A DNA stretch of 64,000 nucleotides from Gemmatimonas sp. (GCF_027531815.1 NZ_JAPZSK010000009.1:1-64000); one strand, 5' to 3'. Counted from the stretch's first letter, positions 1 to 8,915 are shown. Notes: a model not told the origin generated them from the sequence alone. Made by a program: numbers and translations.

Positions 1-582
1 GCACCGGCGTGGCCTTTCATTTCCCGCACTTCGCCATCCTCACCTCGACGGCGATCCTCGCGGGGCAAGGGGCCCGCGGTGGCCAGGGCGGATCCGGGTT
101 GCCCATGCCGCCGGCGCCCAAGGACTCGGCCCCATGACCGACGCGACCGATCTTCCCGAGCTTCTTGATGTCGAGGTGCACAAGTTCCCCAGGTCGCTCG
201 CGCTCGTACCGCACCACCGGACGGGGCGGCTCCAGCGACGCCAGCCGATTCAGGCCCAGTCGCCGAATCTCGGTCACCACCGTGGAGATCGGCAGTTTGT
301 CGTACTGGGCGATACGCCGACTGCTCAAGCGCTGCCGACGCCGCTTCTCGATCTGGCGGCGCCGGTAGCGGACGAGCCGCTGTGGCGAATGAGGCGGCGT
401 CGACGCGCGGTCCTGCAGCGCCTCCGGGGTTTCTCCTCGGCCCGCCGGCACCACGTGTACACAGTCTGACGAGAGACGCCGGCCTCGCGGGCGACCACCG
501 TCACGGGTACGCCGGTCGCGACACGCTGCACCAGCACCTCTCGCCCAACCGGGGTGAGACGTGCCAACTTGTGGATGTTCAT
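1..582 (-). pseudogene. IS481-family transposase, frameshifted and cut by the window edge
   Basis: Remnant of a DDE transposase. The start MNIHKLARLTPVGRE is at 582 and is followed by a helix-turn-helix segment (VVAREAGVSRQTVYTW). Near 435-440 the frame shifts. The second frame continues with RRLGLNRLASLEPPRPVVRY and RPGELVHLDIKKLGKIGRVGH, the usual IS481 stretch that carries the first catalytic Asp (in LDIKKL). After GRVGH the similarity fades, so the rest of the catalytic core is missing or lies beyond the window. A candidate outer IS end, reading TGTAAATGACAGGGAGG on the minus strand, begins near 668, only about 50 bp from the neighbouring glycosyltransferase start. The family call is firm; the exact IS border is inference. 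Confidence 0.8.
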
Positions 583-715
583 GGGGGCTCTGATGGTTGT
601 GGATTGATGTCTCGACAACCTCAGCGTGCAGCCATTATCCCCTGTGAACAACCTCCCTGTCATTTACACCTAGATGTACCCCCCTGCCTACGGGATACGA
701 GGTGTATTCTCACTG

Positions 716-1645
716 ATGCAGAAAGTCAGCATATGCATTCCGGTGTTCAACGGTGGGCCGTATTTGTCCGATGCGTTGCATTCGGCGGCGGCACAAAGCT
801 ATGAGCACATCGAGATTCTGATCTCAGACAACGGCTCAACCGATGACAGCCCGGAGATCATCGAGCAGTTTGTGAGGAACTGCGGGCGTCCGGCGCGCCG
901 CGTGCGCGGCGCGCTACCGGGAATGGTACAGAACTGGAATCATCTGGGCTTTAGCGCGCAGGGCGTATGGATCAAGTATCTCTTCCATGACGACATGCTA
1001 CAGCCAAACTGCGTGGAAAGGATGGTTGCCGCAGCGAACCGAGACCCACGGGTTGCGCTTGTCTTCAGCAGGCGCCACGTCGCGGCAAGTGGCGATAGCT
1101 CTGATCCTCTCTTTCAACAGTTGGTCAGAGATCTGGAGCAGCTTCATTCGATCTCGTATCCCTTCCGACGTGATGGAGGGTGGTATCTCGGCCGTCGCGA
1201 CCTCTTGTGGCACAGAACCACGAATTTCATCGGTGAACCAACAAGCGTGCTGATGTCGCGATCGGCGTTTCTGGCTGCAAACGGGTTTTCACTGCGACTG
1301 CGGCAGCTGGTTGACTATGAGCTGTGGCTGCGCCTCATGACCATGGGGAACGTGGTCTTTGTCGATGAGGCACTTGCAACGTTTCGAGTGCACGCATCTC
1401 AGATGAGTATGTCCAATCTTCGCGACACAGAGAACGCGCGCCGGGCCGAGCGTCGCTGCTTTATGGAGTCACTCACAGGTCCTCTCCTCTTCGGAAGATT
1501 GCATCCGCGCGTACAGTCAGAGCTGCGACGCGAGGTCGGCGCGTTGCACGATCCGTGGACCCTTCCACGTGCACGACTCGAAGAACTGCTGTGGAACGCT
1601 ACTGCGTACAGCCTGCGCTTTATTCGCCGTCGCCGATCAGCGTGA
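716..1645 (+). CDS. Glycosyltransferase family 2
   Basis: Predicted cytoplasmic GT-A glycosyltransferase of 309 residues that moves a sugar from a nucleotide sugar to an unknown acceptor, probably in surface polysaccharide synthesis. The N-terminus MQKVSICIPVFNGGPYL and the segment ILISDNGSTDDSPEI are the classic GT2 nucleotide-binding motifs; FHDDM near residue 95 fits the metal-binding DxD region. The start at 716 is preferred over an upstream ATG at 674 because family similarity begins at MQKVSI. A TATTCT hexamer ends only five bases before this ATG, so a very short or absent leader is possible. No polysaccharide genes are adjacent. The gene stands alone between IS remnants, which suggests it was acquired or isolated by rearrangement. 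Confidence 0.85.
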   Translation: MQKVSICIPVFNGGPYLSDALHSAAAQSYEHIEILISDNGSTDDSPEIIEQFVRNCGRPARRVRGALPGMVQNWNHLGFSAQGVWIKYLFHDDMLQPNCVERMVAAANRDPRVALVFSRRHVAASGDSSDPLFQQLVRDLEQLHSISYPFRRDGGWYLGRRDLLWHRTTNFIGEPTSVLMSRSAFLAANGFSLRLRQLVDYELWLRLMTMGNVVFVDEALATFRVHASQMSMSNLRDTENARRAERRCFMESLTGPLLFGRLHPRVQSELRREVGALHDPWTLPRARLEELLWNATAYSLRFIRRRRSA

Positions 1646-1759
1646 AGTGGTATGGATAGCGCGCTGCATCGTACGACTGCCCAGTTCGCCCCCCATAGTG
1701 AGCGCTGAGAAGACCTCTGGCACCTCAGCCCCGGCGGCGGCAGACCACTCCGACCAGGG

Positions 1760-2377
1760 GTGATGATCGACAGCTTCGAGCGCCTCGCGCCCCTGGCCGA
1801 GTTGGTCGCGCAGTTGCGCGAGCGCCCGTTCGACGAGATCGCGCTGATCCTGCTCGTCACCGACGGCGGCTTTCGGCCGGATGGGACCTTTGTGTCGTGG
1901 CCCGCCCACGACACGGCGTGCTTGACCGAGGCGTTCCGCCACGCCGTGCTCCGTCTCTTCGTGCGTCTCGAGCTGTTTGGTGAGGAGCAGGCCGCCGGCA
2001 GGCTCACCTGGCCACACTCGCGGTTCCACGTCTACATCGCCGTGTGGGTGCCGAAGGAGGACCGGGCGTTCGCCACTCGGCTCGCCCGGTGCTGTGCGCG
2101 GAATCCGGTCGCGCTGGAGCGCTTGACGTACGACCGCGTCGCGAGGGCGGTGACGTACCGGTCGGACGAGTCCGACGGACCCACGGCGGGCACGGAGACG
2201 ATGAACCCGCTGGAGTTCCTGGCGCGAGTGCTCGTGCACATTCCGGAGAAGGGGCACGTCACGACTCTGGCCGAGGTGGACCTGACGCCGGCGTCCCCCC
2301 CGCGCATCGTGCGCTTCCGGGCGATGGTGCCGGGCCTGACGTCCAATCCGCAGGCGCTCTGGCTGGAGTCGCGGTAG
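1760..2377 (+). pseudogene. Chimeric ORF containing an internal IS91-family transposase fragment
   Basis: Open frame of 205 codons. Residues about 31-169 (LLVTDGGFRPDGTFVSWPAH through LVHIPEKGHVTT) match the middle-to-late part of IS91-type transposases (Transposase_32), including the block CARNPVALERLTYDR. The first 30 residues and the last 36 residues (from LAEVDLTPASPP on) do not look like transposase and are fused in frame. The catalytic N-terminal part and the normal C-terminal tail are absent, so it cannot transpose. The fragment 2157-2266 repeats almost exactly at 4583-4700. It is most likely a decayed remnant; an expressed fusion protein cannot be excluded because the frame is intact. 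Confidence 0.75.
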
Positions 2378-2932
2378 CGCCGGTTTTCGCCGGACGTCCT
2401 CCGGCCCGGCGACGTAGCGGGTGGGGGGCGTGAACCGGTTGCCCCGGTCGGGTTGAGCGCACGACTGATGCCCATTCGCCGCGCCCATCGCGAGCACGAA
2501 GCCAACGGGCAACGAAGCAGCTGCCCAGGTACCCAGCACGTGCATCCGGCCACCCAATGACCCGAGGGCGCGTTCGTCGAATGTTTCGGCCGCGCGTCGG
2601 AGTGAGCGCCACGAGATGACGCCGCCGCGCGGCCTCCACGTACGACGCACTACGACCACGCTTCACGGTCGCCGGTGCCGTCGGATGGCGGCTCGCGCGG
2701 CGGATTGGCATGCGTGCGTTGAGCTGCAGCGTGCCGTGATCGGCCAGTGGAAACGACCGCACCATGATGGCGGAGCGTGATGACACTGGCGCGGTTGATC
2801 GTTCGGGGCGTGGCGCTGGCCGGAACCCGCCGCGCGACGGTCGGCGAACCGCGCTGAACGGCAGGGCGCCCATACCGCCCACGTCGGGCAGACTGTTCCG
2901 GTCCTCGTGGGCGCCGCCCGCCGTACTGGCGT
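2378..2932. other. 555-bp stretch without a supportable gene
   Basis: All six frames are open in places because of the high GC content, but none shows a recognisable motif or a credible start with a ribosome-binding site. The stretch lies between the IS91 chimera and the end of the minus-strand diguanylate cyclase and is probably degraded sequence from the same rearranged region. Confidence 0.5.
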
Positions 2933-4060
2933 TTAGAGCGCCGCCAGTGGCTGCGTCGCCGGCACGAGGGCCGGAACCCCCGCCGACGGCGCCCCGCCCG
3001 TCGCCACCCCCGGACGTGCGCGCACCACCCGGTTCCGCCCCTCGGCCTTGGCCACGTACAGCGCCGCGTCCGCCCGGGTCAGCCACTCCGACGGCTCCTC
3101 ACCGGGCGCCAGCTCCGCGCACCCGAACGACGCCGTGACCACCCCGCCCGGCGACGTGAGCTGGGACGCCAGGAGCGCGCGTAGCTCCTCCGCCATCCGC
3201 GCCGCCCCTTCCAGCGGCGTGTGCCGCAGCAGCAGCACGAACTCCTCGCCGCCATAGCGGAACAGCTGGTCCGCGTCGCGGATGCGCGACCGCACCAGTC
3301 GCGTCAGTTCCACCAGCAGCTGGTCCCCCACCTCATGGCCGTGCCGGTCGTTCACGGCCTTGAAGTGGTCGACGTCCAGCAGCACCAGGCTGGCCTGTTC
3401 CCGCTGCCGGGCCAGCTGCCGACGGGCATGGGAGAGCGCTTCGGTCAGCGCGCGCCGGTTCCCCGTACCGGTCAGCGGATCACTCGTGGCGAGCCGCTCG
3501 ATCTCGCGCTGCTTCTGCTCCACCTCGGTCACCAGCGCGATCATCAGCCCCACTGTCCAGCTGGCTGCCACCAGCAGCACCACCAGCTGGACTACCGGCG
3601 CCCGCAGCACCACTGCCGTGAGTACCCCGAGCACCGCCAGGTTCACCGCCGCCATCAGCGTCGCCGTGCGACGCCCGAAGATCACGAAATAGGTGACCAG
3701 GCAGGGAAACACCCACGCAGCCACGGTGTCGCGCTCCATGAGCTGCGTGACCACCGAACCCATGAACGGGACGACGGCGATCGCCCACCCCAGCATTCTC
3801 AGCCGCTTCGCCCGACGCAGCCCCACCGCGAGCGCGAAACACACGGCGGCAATGGAGAGGTTGAACAGCGCCCGCGTATGCGCCCCGGCACTCCACCGGA
3901 AGGCCGCCAGCGGCAGCATCAGTGCCGCGCAGCCGGCGGCAATGAAGAACAGAACCTTGATGCGCAGCCGATCCTCGTCCGCCACACCGGCGGGCCGTGG
4001 CGCGCCGTCCGGAGCGAGCGGCGCAGTGTGTTCGGACGCGGGGAACGAAGAGGGGATCAC
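2933..4060 (-). CDS. Membrane-anchored GGDEF diguanylate cyclase
   Basis: Predicted to make cyclic di-GMP from two GTP at the inner membrane. About six hydrophobic segments fill the first 190 residues (for example VLFFIAAGCAALMLPL and VVQLVVLLVAASWTVGLMIA). A short coiled linker ending in EIERLATSDPLTGTGNRR leads into a complete GGDEF domain: DVDHFKAVNDRHGH, then the active-site motif GGEEF in RYGGEEFVLLL, so catalytic activity is expected. RIRD lies upstream at the position of the RxxD inhibitory site. The GTG start at 4060 is chosen because the frame upstream lacks family-like sequence and runs into IS-associated DNA; an ATG at 4243 is the alternative. The gene is bracketed by two IS91 fragments and has no operon partner. 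Confidence 0.87.
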   Translation of the reverse strand: MIPSSFPASEHTAPLAPDGAPRPAGVADEDRLRIKVLFFIAAGCAALMLPLAAFRWSAGAHTRALFNLSIAAVCFALAVGLRRAKRLRMLGWAIAVVPFMGSVVTQLMERDTVAAWVFPCLVTYFVIFGRRTATLMAAVNLAVLGVLTAVVLRAPVVQLVVLLVAASWTVGLMIALVTEVEQKQREIERLATSDPLTGTGNRRALTEALSHARRQLARQREQASLVLLDVDHFKAVNDRHGHEVGDQLLVELTRLVRSRIRDADQLFRYGGEEFVLLLRHTPLEGAARMAEELRALLASQLTSPGGVVTASFGCAELAPGEEPSEWLTRADAALYVAKAEGRNRVVRARPGVATGGAPSAGVPALVPATQPLAAL

Positions 4061-4319
4061 GCGGAGGCGACAGCAGGTGAGGACACACCGGGGGACCCTC
4101 ACGGACGACTGACGGAGGGGCGGGGTCACCCCACGCCCGGATCGCCCCGCCAGCACCGGACCCCCAGCGCGTCGCGCACCACCGGCACGCATCCAGACGC
4201 CTGTACCTCCAGCACGGCCCGGCGCGACAGCGTATCGTGCCACTCCACGTGCAGGTCTTGCCGTGCGGCCAGGACCACGGCCTGCAGTACGCCGGCATAG
4301 GGCGTACGGTGCGCCGACG

Positions 4320-4774
4320 CAGCGCCTGCATACCGTCTACGACGAGCGCTTTGCGCGCGCGTACGGCCCCTGGCGCGCCGTGGTCGTGCAGGTGACCAAT
4401 ACGTTCCTGGCCGGCGACGTGTTCGAGTTGCCACGCGAAGCGGCTCGCCATCTGGACGCAGTGGCTCGACACCACGCCCCTCGCGCCCGTGCCGCACCGG
4501 CAGGTGGTGCTCACCATTCCCACGCGCCTCCGGGCGTATTGTCTGTACCGCCGCCTGCTCGGCGAACCGGACCGCGAAGGCCGTGACGTACCGGTCGGAC
4601 AAGTCCGACGGTCCGACGGCGGGCACGGAGACCGTGGACCCGCTGGAGTTCCTGGCCCGGTTGCTCGTGCACATTCCGGAGAAGGGGCACGTCACGACTC
4701 GGCAGTATGGCTGGTATGCCCATCGCGCGCGGGGCATGCGAGGTCGGCGATCGCGCCACACGTTCGACGAATAG
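4320..4774 (+). pseudogene. IS91-family transposase remnant with internal deletions
   Basis: Three transposase pieces lie in three different frames. Positions 4333-4428 encode VYDERFARAYGPWRAVVVQV. Positions about 4434-4560 encode KRLAIWTQWLDTTPLAP and then PHRQVVLTIPTRLRAYCLYR. Positions 4583-4771 encode YRSDKSDGPTAGTETVDPLE through GWYAHRARGMRG. The zinc-finger part between the first two pieces and the large middle section are deleted. The last piece is nearly identical to positions 2157-2266, so both derive from the same or closely related elements. Opposite this copy, between 4126 and about 4310 on the minus strand, a frame reading LHVEWHDTLSRRAVLEV might be the tail of an interrupted host gene; that is speculative. 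Confidence 0.8.
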
Positions 4775-4822
4775 TTGACCGACCCCGATTGACATTCCTC
4801 TCCCGCGCGGATCGCGAGCCGC

Positions 4823-5608
4823 CTACCTCCGGCAACGACGCCGGACCACGACGACCCCCAGCAGGCCCGCCCCCATGAGCGCGAAGGTGGCCGGCTCCGG
4901 CACGGTGCTCTGGACCTGGCTCGCATCCGCGACGGTGAGATCGTCGAAGGCAAACACGTCGGCGTCATAATCCAGACCGGTCAGGGTGAAATCCACACGG
5001 TCAATGGTGTTGCTGCCGAAGAGCACGCCCCAGTAGCGCAGGCCACCGTTCAGCTCCGGCACGAACGTGCCCGACGGCGCCACCTGTGGCTGGATCACCA
5101 GCGTGTTCAGCTTGACGCCACCGCCGAAGAGATCGAGTCCGACCGAACCCCCGACGTCGCCGAAGTCGATGCCGTAGAAGCCGAAGCCGGCAACCAGTTG
5201 GCTGAAGACGATGGAAAAGTTGGCGACACCGGCGGCCTGCGTCTGGTAGTACTGGCTGCCGCTGATGGCGAACCGGCCGAAGGGGATGATGTCGAGCGGA
5301 TCCTCGGTCTCGATGTTGCCCGAGCCGGTGAGCGTGGCGATGCCGGCGAAGCCGAAGTCGAGGGCGAGCGGCGCCCCCAGGCCAGGCGCAAAGCTCTCAA
5401 GGTTCTGCGTGCCGACGTTATTGGTGAGGTTGCTGAAGAAGGCGTTGCGGGCGGTGAGCGCCGCACCCTGCGGCGCGATCTTCTGCGCGCACATGTTGGG
5501 GCCGTTCACGACGCAGCCGGGGTTCTGCGTGAACCCGGTGTAGATCGTCTGCGCGCCGAGGGGTGCCGCGACCAGCAGAAGCGTGGAAAGTGCGATGCAC
5601 GAGCGCAT
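4823..5608 (-). CDS. PEP-CTERM sorting-domain secreted protein
   Basis: Exported protein of 261 residues. MRSCIALSTLLLVAAPLGAQ is a signal peptide. The C-terminus reads VPEPATFALMGAGLLGVVVV followed by RRRCRR, the tripartite PEP-CTERM signal (VPEP, hydrophobic helix, basic tail). In other bacteria this signal is recognised by an exosortase, which removes the tail during export to the surface or extracellular matrix. The body is rich in G, N, F and T, as expected of a beta-rich surface protein, and has no recognised enzyme domain. The ATG at 5608 is preceded by GGAG five bases upstream, which fixes the start. No exosortase gene is in the window, so it must be encoded elsewhere. The ligand or matrix role is unknown. 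Confidence 0.88.
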   Translation of the reverse strand: MRSCIALSTLLLVAAPLGAQTIYTGFTQNPGCVVNGPNMCAQKIAPQGAALTARNAFFSNLTNNVGTQNLESFAPGLGAPLALDFGFAGIATLTGSGNIETEDPLDIIPFGRFAISGSQYYQTQAAGVANFSIVFSQLVAGFGFYGIDFGDVGGSVGLDLFGGGVKLNTLVIQPQVAPSGTFVPELNGGLRYWGVLFGSNTIDRVDFTLTGLDYDADVFAFDDLTVADASQVQSTVPEPATFALMGAGLLGVVVVRRRCRR

Positions 5609-6230
5609 GGGAGCTCCGTTTGAAAGAGGAAGTACGGTCGAGCCGATGATTCCGCTTCCACTCACCCGCAAGAGCCGATCCAGCCTGACGTGCGAAAGAG
5701 GCGGTCGCCAGTCCGTCAACGAGTCGCGCGATACCGCACCTCGCGGTGCGTTGCCTCACTCGGGTCCTGAATCCGAAGTTCGTTGACACGACCGGGCAAC
5801 GTCGTCGCGGAGCCCCTCGGCGCGTAGACTCCGCCGATCAGGGGTGGCTCCCGTTCTCGTGGGTCGACGCCCCGTTCGGCGACTTCTTCAGCGGACCCGA
5901 CGGGACGATCGCGATCTTCCCCTTCACCCCGACGCGGCCGCCCGCGAACGCGCGACGGGTCGCGCTCCCCATCTGCCTCCTGATCCGTTCCACCTGCCGC
6001 GCAGCGGGCTGAGCGGTCAGGTCTCGAGTGCGCGCTTCATCCTGGACGAGGCCCCCATGGGCGATCGGCGCGGCGTGCAGCCGCACCTGCGCGTGGTGCC
6101 GACGCGCGAGGAGATTGTACGGGGCCACGACCCCGTGATGGAGCGGGCGAAGGGATGCGGGCGCATGGCGACCACCGATCACCCGAAGGCGTCCGCCGGA
6201 CCTTCCTGATCGCCCGCATGCCCTTGCCGA
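5609..6230. other. 622-bp stretch, possible S41 peptidase tail remnant
   Basis: No complete gene is supported. On the plus strand around 6060-6160 one frame reads GVQPHLRVVPTREEIVRGHD followed by PVMERA. This resembles the extreme C-terminus of secreted S41 (C-terminal processing) peptidases, where a proximal GIGVxPDV segment is followed by a GRDPVLERAL tail. The catalytic Ser-Lys part is not present. It may be a gene scrap left by rearrangement; the assignment is weak. Confidence 0.3.
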
Positions 6231-7949
6231 TCACCCCGGCGGCAGCGGATCGGGCCACGCCAGCGGGATGCCTCCTGCCACAAGCTGCCGCTGGTAGTTG
6301 GCCAATAACGCAGGGGTGTGGCGCACGGCGCGCGGCGTGGTGCCGTGCCGCCTCGCGACCGCCACCAGGTGCCCCACCGCCTCTCCCACGTTCCACTCGA
6401 TGGGGTGCAGGCGGTAGCAGCCGTTGGTGAGGTGCGTGACCCCCAGGTTCTTGCCGGCGGGGAGGAGGTTCTCCATGCGCCGCGGCAGCAGCGCCCCCAG
6501 CGGGATCTGGAAGGGGAGCGTGTCGCCGTAGCGGCCGCGGTCGCCGCGCGTGGAGACGTGCAGGTCCATGGAGTAGTGCCCGATCCCCACGCTGTCGGGC
6601 CACGGGTACGCCCGCGCCGCCTCCTGTGACGCCCCGGTGTCCGCCATGCGCCCCTCCAGCGTCACGTGCTGCTCCAGCACCGTGGCCTCCGCGAGGATGC
6701 GCCGCCCCTCGCGGATGTACGGCGCCTTGGCCAGCCCGTCGGCGGTGCCCACCACGTCGGGGCGCAGCCGAAGCCCGCGCCACCCCTGGCCCCCATCGGG
6801 GCGCGGGCACTCCACCTGCAGCCAATACAGCAGCGACAGGCTGAGCTGCCGTGCCGCCTCCAGGTGCCGCGCGGCATCGGCCGCGGTGCCGTCGGTGAGC
6901 GACCCCCACGCGTAGTCATTCTGGATCCAGTTGACGATGGTGCAGTCCTGGTCGAACGCGCCCCCCGCGCTCCCCGGCGTGAACAGGTCGCGGTCCACGA
7001 TGCGGCGATAGCTCCAGAACCCCTTCCGCGCCACGGGATCGAAGCCGATGGGGCGGCTGTCGGGGTCGTCGAAAGAGAGCAGCGGCGCCCCCGCCACCTC
7101 GTCGGAGCGCATGCGCTGCGCGCGCCACCGGTCGTACTGCGCCGGGCGCGCGATGGTGTGGTCCTCCCCCGGGCGCCAGTCCATGGCGAAGCACACGGTG
7201 AACCCCTGCACGTTGTCGGGCTCCGGCGCGTCCTTGGCGTGCGGCTCGCCGGTTTGTGCGCGCGACTCGGCGCCCACCATGTACTCGGTGCCGGTGAGCG
7301 GGAGCAGGTCCCCCAACTCGGTGGCGTCGGCAAACCAGGGGGCCTCGAGCACCACGTCGCGACCCGTCTCCAGCGACCGGGCCCGCAGGGCGCGCACGCG
7401 GTCGCCCTGCACGTCGGCGTCCACCACGCGGTGCCGCCGCAGGATGCGCAGCATGCCCGCGCCCTCGTGCGGCGCCAGCAGCACCTCCAGCTCGGCCAGC
7501 CACGCGCGCGGGTCGGCGCAGAGGCGGGAGACCCAGCCGCTGCCGGGGTTGAGGCGCGCGATGGTGCGGGCGCGCGCGGTGAGCGGGTAGTCGCGGCGGT
7601 AGCGCGCGCGGACCGCCTCGCGCAGCGCGCGGTAGCTGGCGGTGCCGCCGATGGTCTCGATCCACCGGTTCTCGTCGGGGGGGACGGCCTGCGCGGTGAG
7701 CTGCCCACCGATCCAGTCGGTCTCCTCGGTGAGGATCACGCGGAGGCCGTTGGCGCAGGCGGCCAGCGCGGCGGCGCACCCGCCCAGCCCGCCGCCGGCA
7801 ATGACGAGGTCGGCGCGCGTCCCCCCCACCGGCGCCCCGCGCGGACGCAGCGGCCGGCAGGCGGGGGCCAGCAGCACCAGCGGTGCGCCGAGGGCCAGCT
7901 GGCGGATGACGTCGCGACGGGAGGGCATGGGAAGGCTGGGCGGGCTCAT
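6231..7949 (-). CDS. Secreted FAD-dependent oxidoreductase (FAD_oxidored family)
   Basis: Periplasmic flavoprotein of 572 residues; the substrate is unknown. The N-terminus has a twin-arginine motif (SRRDVI) followed by a hydrophobic stretch ending LLAPAC, a lipobox, so it is probably a Tat-exported lipoprotein. The FAD-binding Rossmann motif DLVIAGGGLGGCAAAL starts near residue 38, followed by TEETDWIGGQLTAQAVPPDE. The conserved block FADATELGDLLPL and the C-terminal LTNGCYRLHPIEWNVGEA are typical of the family. The ATG at 7949 overlaps the stop codon of an upstream gene remnant (ATGA), showing that it was once the second gene of an operon now broken by an insertion sequence. A close paralogue lies at 31760-33484. 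Confidence 0.87.
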   Translation of the reverse strand: MSPPSLPMPSRRDVIRQLALGAPLVLLAPACRPLRPRGAPVGGTRADLVIAGGGLGGCAAALAACANGLRVILTEETDWIGGQLTAQAVPPDENRWIETIGGTASYRALREAVRARYRRDYPLTARARTIARLNPGSGWVSRLCADPRAWLAELEVLLAPHEGAGMLRILRRHRVVDADVQGDRVRALRARSLETGRDVVLEAPWFADATELGDLLPLTGTEYMVGAESRAQTGEPHAKDAPEPDNVQGFTVCFAMDWRPGEDHTIARPAQYDRWRAQRMRSDEVAGAPLLSFDDPDSRPIGFDPVARKGFWSYRRIVDRDLFTPGSAGGAFDQDCTIVNWIQNDYAWGSLTDGTAADAARHLEAARQLSLSLLYWLQVECPRPDGGQGWRGLRLRPDVVGTADGLAKAPYIREGRRILAEATVLEQHVTLEGRMADTGASQEAARAYPWPDSVGIGHYSMDLHVSTRGDRGRYGDTLPFQIPLGALLPRRMENLLPAGKNLGVTHLTNGCYRLHPIEWNVGEAVGHLVAVARRHGTTPRAVRHTPALLANYQRQLVAGGIPLAWPDPLPPG

Positions 7950-8162
7950 CGGGTCCAGAACACCAGGCTGCCGCACCCCGACATCCCTGGCTCGACCTGC
8001 GGCGGCACCAGTCCGGCGGCGTACACCTCCACCCCCGGCAGCGTCTCGGGTTTCACCAGCAGGTCGATGTCGGTGAGCGACGCGGCGCCCGGGGGGAAGC
8101 CGTTGAGGTAGACCGCGGGGGTGCACCGGTCGGCGATCACCCCATCATGGTGAGCACCGGGT
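7946..8162 (-). pseudogene. C-terminal tail of a carboxypeptidase-like regulatory domain protein
   Basis: Only the last 60 or so residues remain: DRCTPAVYLNGFPPG, TDIDLLVKPETLPGVEVY, and the terminal CGSLVFWTR. This pattern (Cys-Pro-Ala-x-Tyr-Leu-Asp/Asn-Gly, then GVEVY, then a CGxxxxWTR end) is the plug-like tail of secreted beta-sandwich proteins common in Gemmatimonadota. The stop codon overlaps the start of the FAD oxidoreductase by ATGA, so the two genes formed a coupled pair. The upstream part of the gene ends exactly where the deleted IS481 element begins at 8163 and does not reappear on the other side of that element. Confidence 0.6.
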
Positions 8163-8208
8163 AGATGGGCAACAGCACTAACCGGTAGCATGGGTAACAG
8201 CCATTCAA
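8163..8208 (+). repeat. Left terminal inverted repeat of the deleted IS481
   Basis: Begins AGATGGGCAAC and contains the nonamer ATGGGYAAC twice, at 8165 and 8190, 25 bp apart. The same pair with the same spacing occurs in the right end on the opposite strand. The doubled nonamer is a likely transposase-binding site; binding is inference. Confidence 0.8.
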
Positions 8209-8681
8209 ACTGCATCTTCGCTTCAACTCCCGCGAGGAGCGACGATGCCGTGGTCGGAGACCGCACCGGTGGAGCAGCGCCCGCAGTTTATCGAAGACTA
8301 TCAGGGGGCTTCTATCCCCTGTCCGCATCGCATCCGCGACGTCGTGGCGAGCATTTACGTCAGGCGCGAAAGAAGCATCAGGACTGGGGACCGGCGAAGC
8401 TGCTCGATTGGCTTGCCGCCCGTCATCCGCACATCGAGTGGCCGGCGACGACTACCGCGGGGGACTTGCTGGCACGCCGCGGCTTGGTGGTCAAGCGACG
8501 GCGCCGGCGCCACATCGGCACCCTGGGGTGGTGGCGCCCGTGACCACGACGCCGAACGATCGGTAGACGGCCGACTTCAAGGGGCAGTTCACCACGCGAG
8601 ACGGCATCTGGTCCATCATCTTCACCACCGTCCTCTTGGCCAAGCTCGACGAACGGGACCGCATCATTCGCGGGTAACCCG

Positions 8682-8726
8682 TTCAACAGTGTTGCCCATG
8701 TTGCCGGTTTACTCCGTTACCCATCT
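8682..8726 (-). repeat. Right terminal inverted repeat of the deleted IS481
   Basis: On the minus strand it reads AGATGGGTAAC with ATGGGYAAC copies at 8724-8716 and 8699-8691, mirroring the left end. It starts six bases after the stop codon of the transposase remnant. Confidence 0.8.
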
Positions 8727-8915
8727 CCCCCCGGTTGCTCATGGCCCCGCGTTCGCGGACAGAGCGCACGTCGCTACTGCAAGTCCGCCGGTGACGTTGC
8801 GGTGGTGTTTCGAAGCTGCTCTCGGCCTGCCGCAGCGTCTTGGCGATCGGCTTCGGGCGGAACTGGCCCGTACGGCGCGCCCTGCCCCCACGAACGGCCG
8901 GGGCCCCTACCGCCC

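Larger units (their letters stand above)
8163..8726 (+). mobile_element. Internally deleted IS481-family element with both terminal repeats
   Basis: A 564-bp non-autonomous derivative. Inside, at 8245-8676, are pieces of one IS481 transposase. The start MPWSETAPVEQRPQFIEDYQ is in one frame, WGPAKLLDWLAARHPHIEWP through GDLLARRGLVVKRRRRR in a second, and the C-terminus TADFKGQFTTRDGIWS...LLAKLDERDRIIRG with its stop at 8676 in a third. The catalytic DDE region is deleted. Imperfect inverted ends of 45-46 bp border the element. No target-site duplication is evident. The element truncates the neighbouring minus-strand gene remnant at 7946-8162. Confidence 0.82.

Noticed and set aside
4126-4310. 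Minus-strand frame reading LHVEWHDTLSRRAVLEV, possible gene tail
   Set aside because: Too short and without a recognised family; it is noted in the IS91 remnant entry but is not called as a gene.
5844-6209. Plus-strand frame of 121 codons with a PTREEIVRGHDPVMERA end
   Set aside because: Only the last 30 residues resemble an S41 peptidase tail; the remainder is Arg/Pro-rich, so it is described as part of the intergenic stretch and not as a CDS.
8727-8915. Sequence beyond the IS481 right end as the other half of the interrupted gene
   Set aside because: No frame continues the carboxypeptidase-like protein seen at 7946-8162, so a simple insertion with both halves preserved is not supported.
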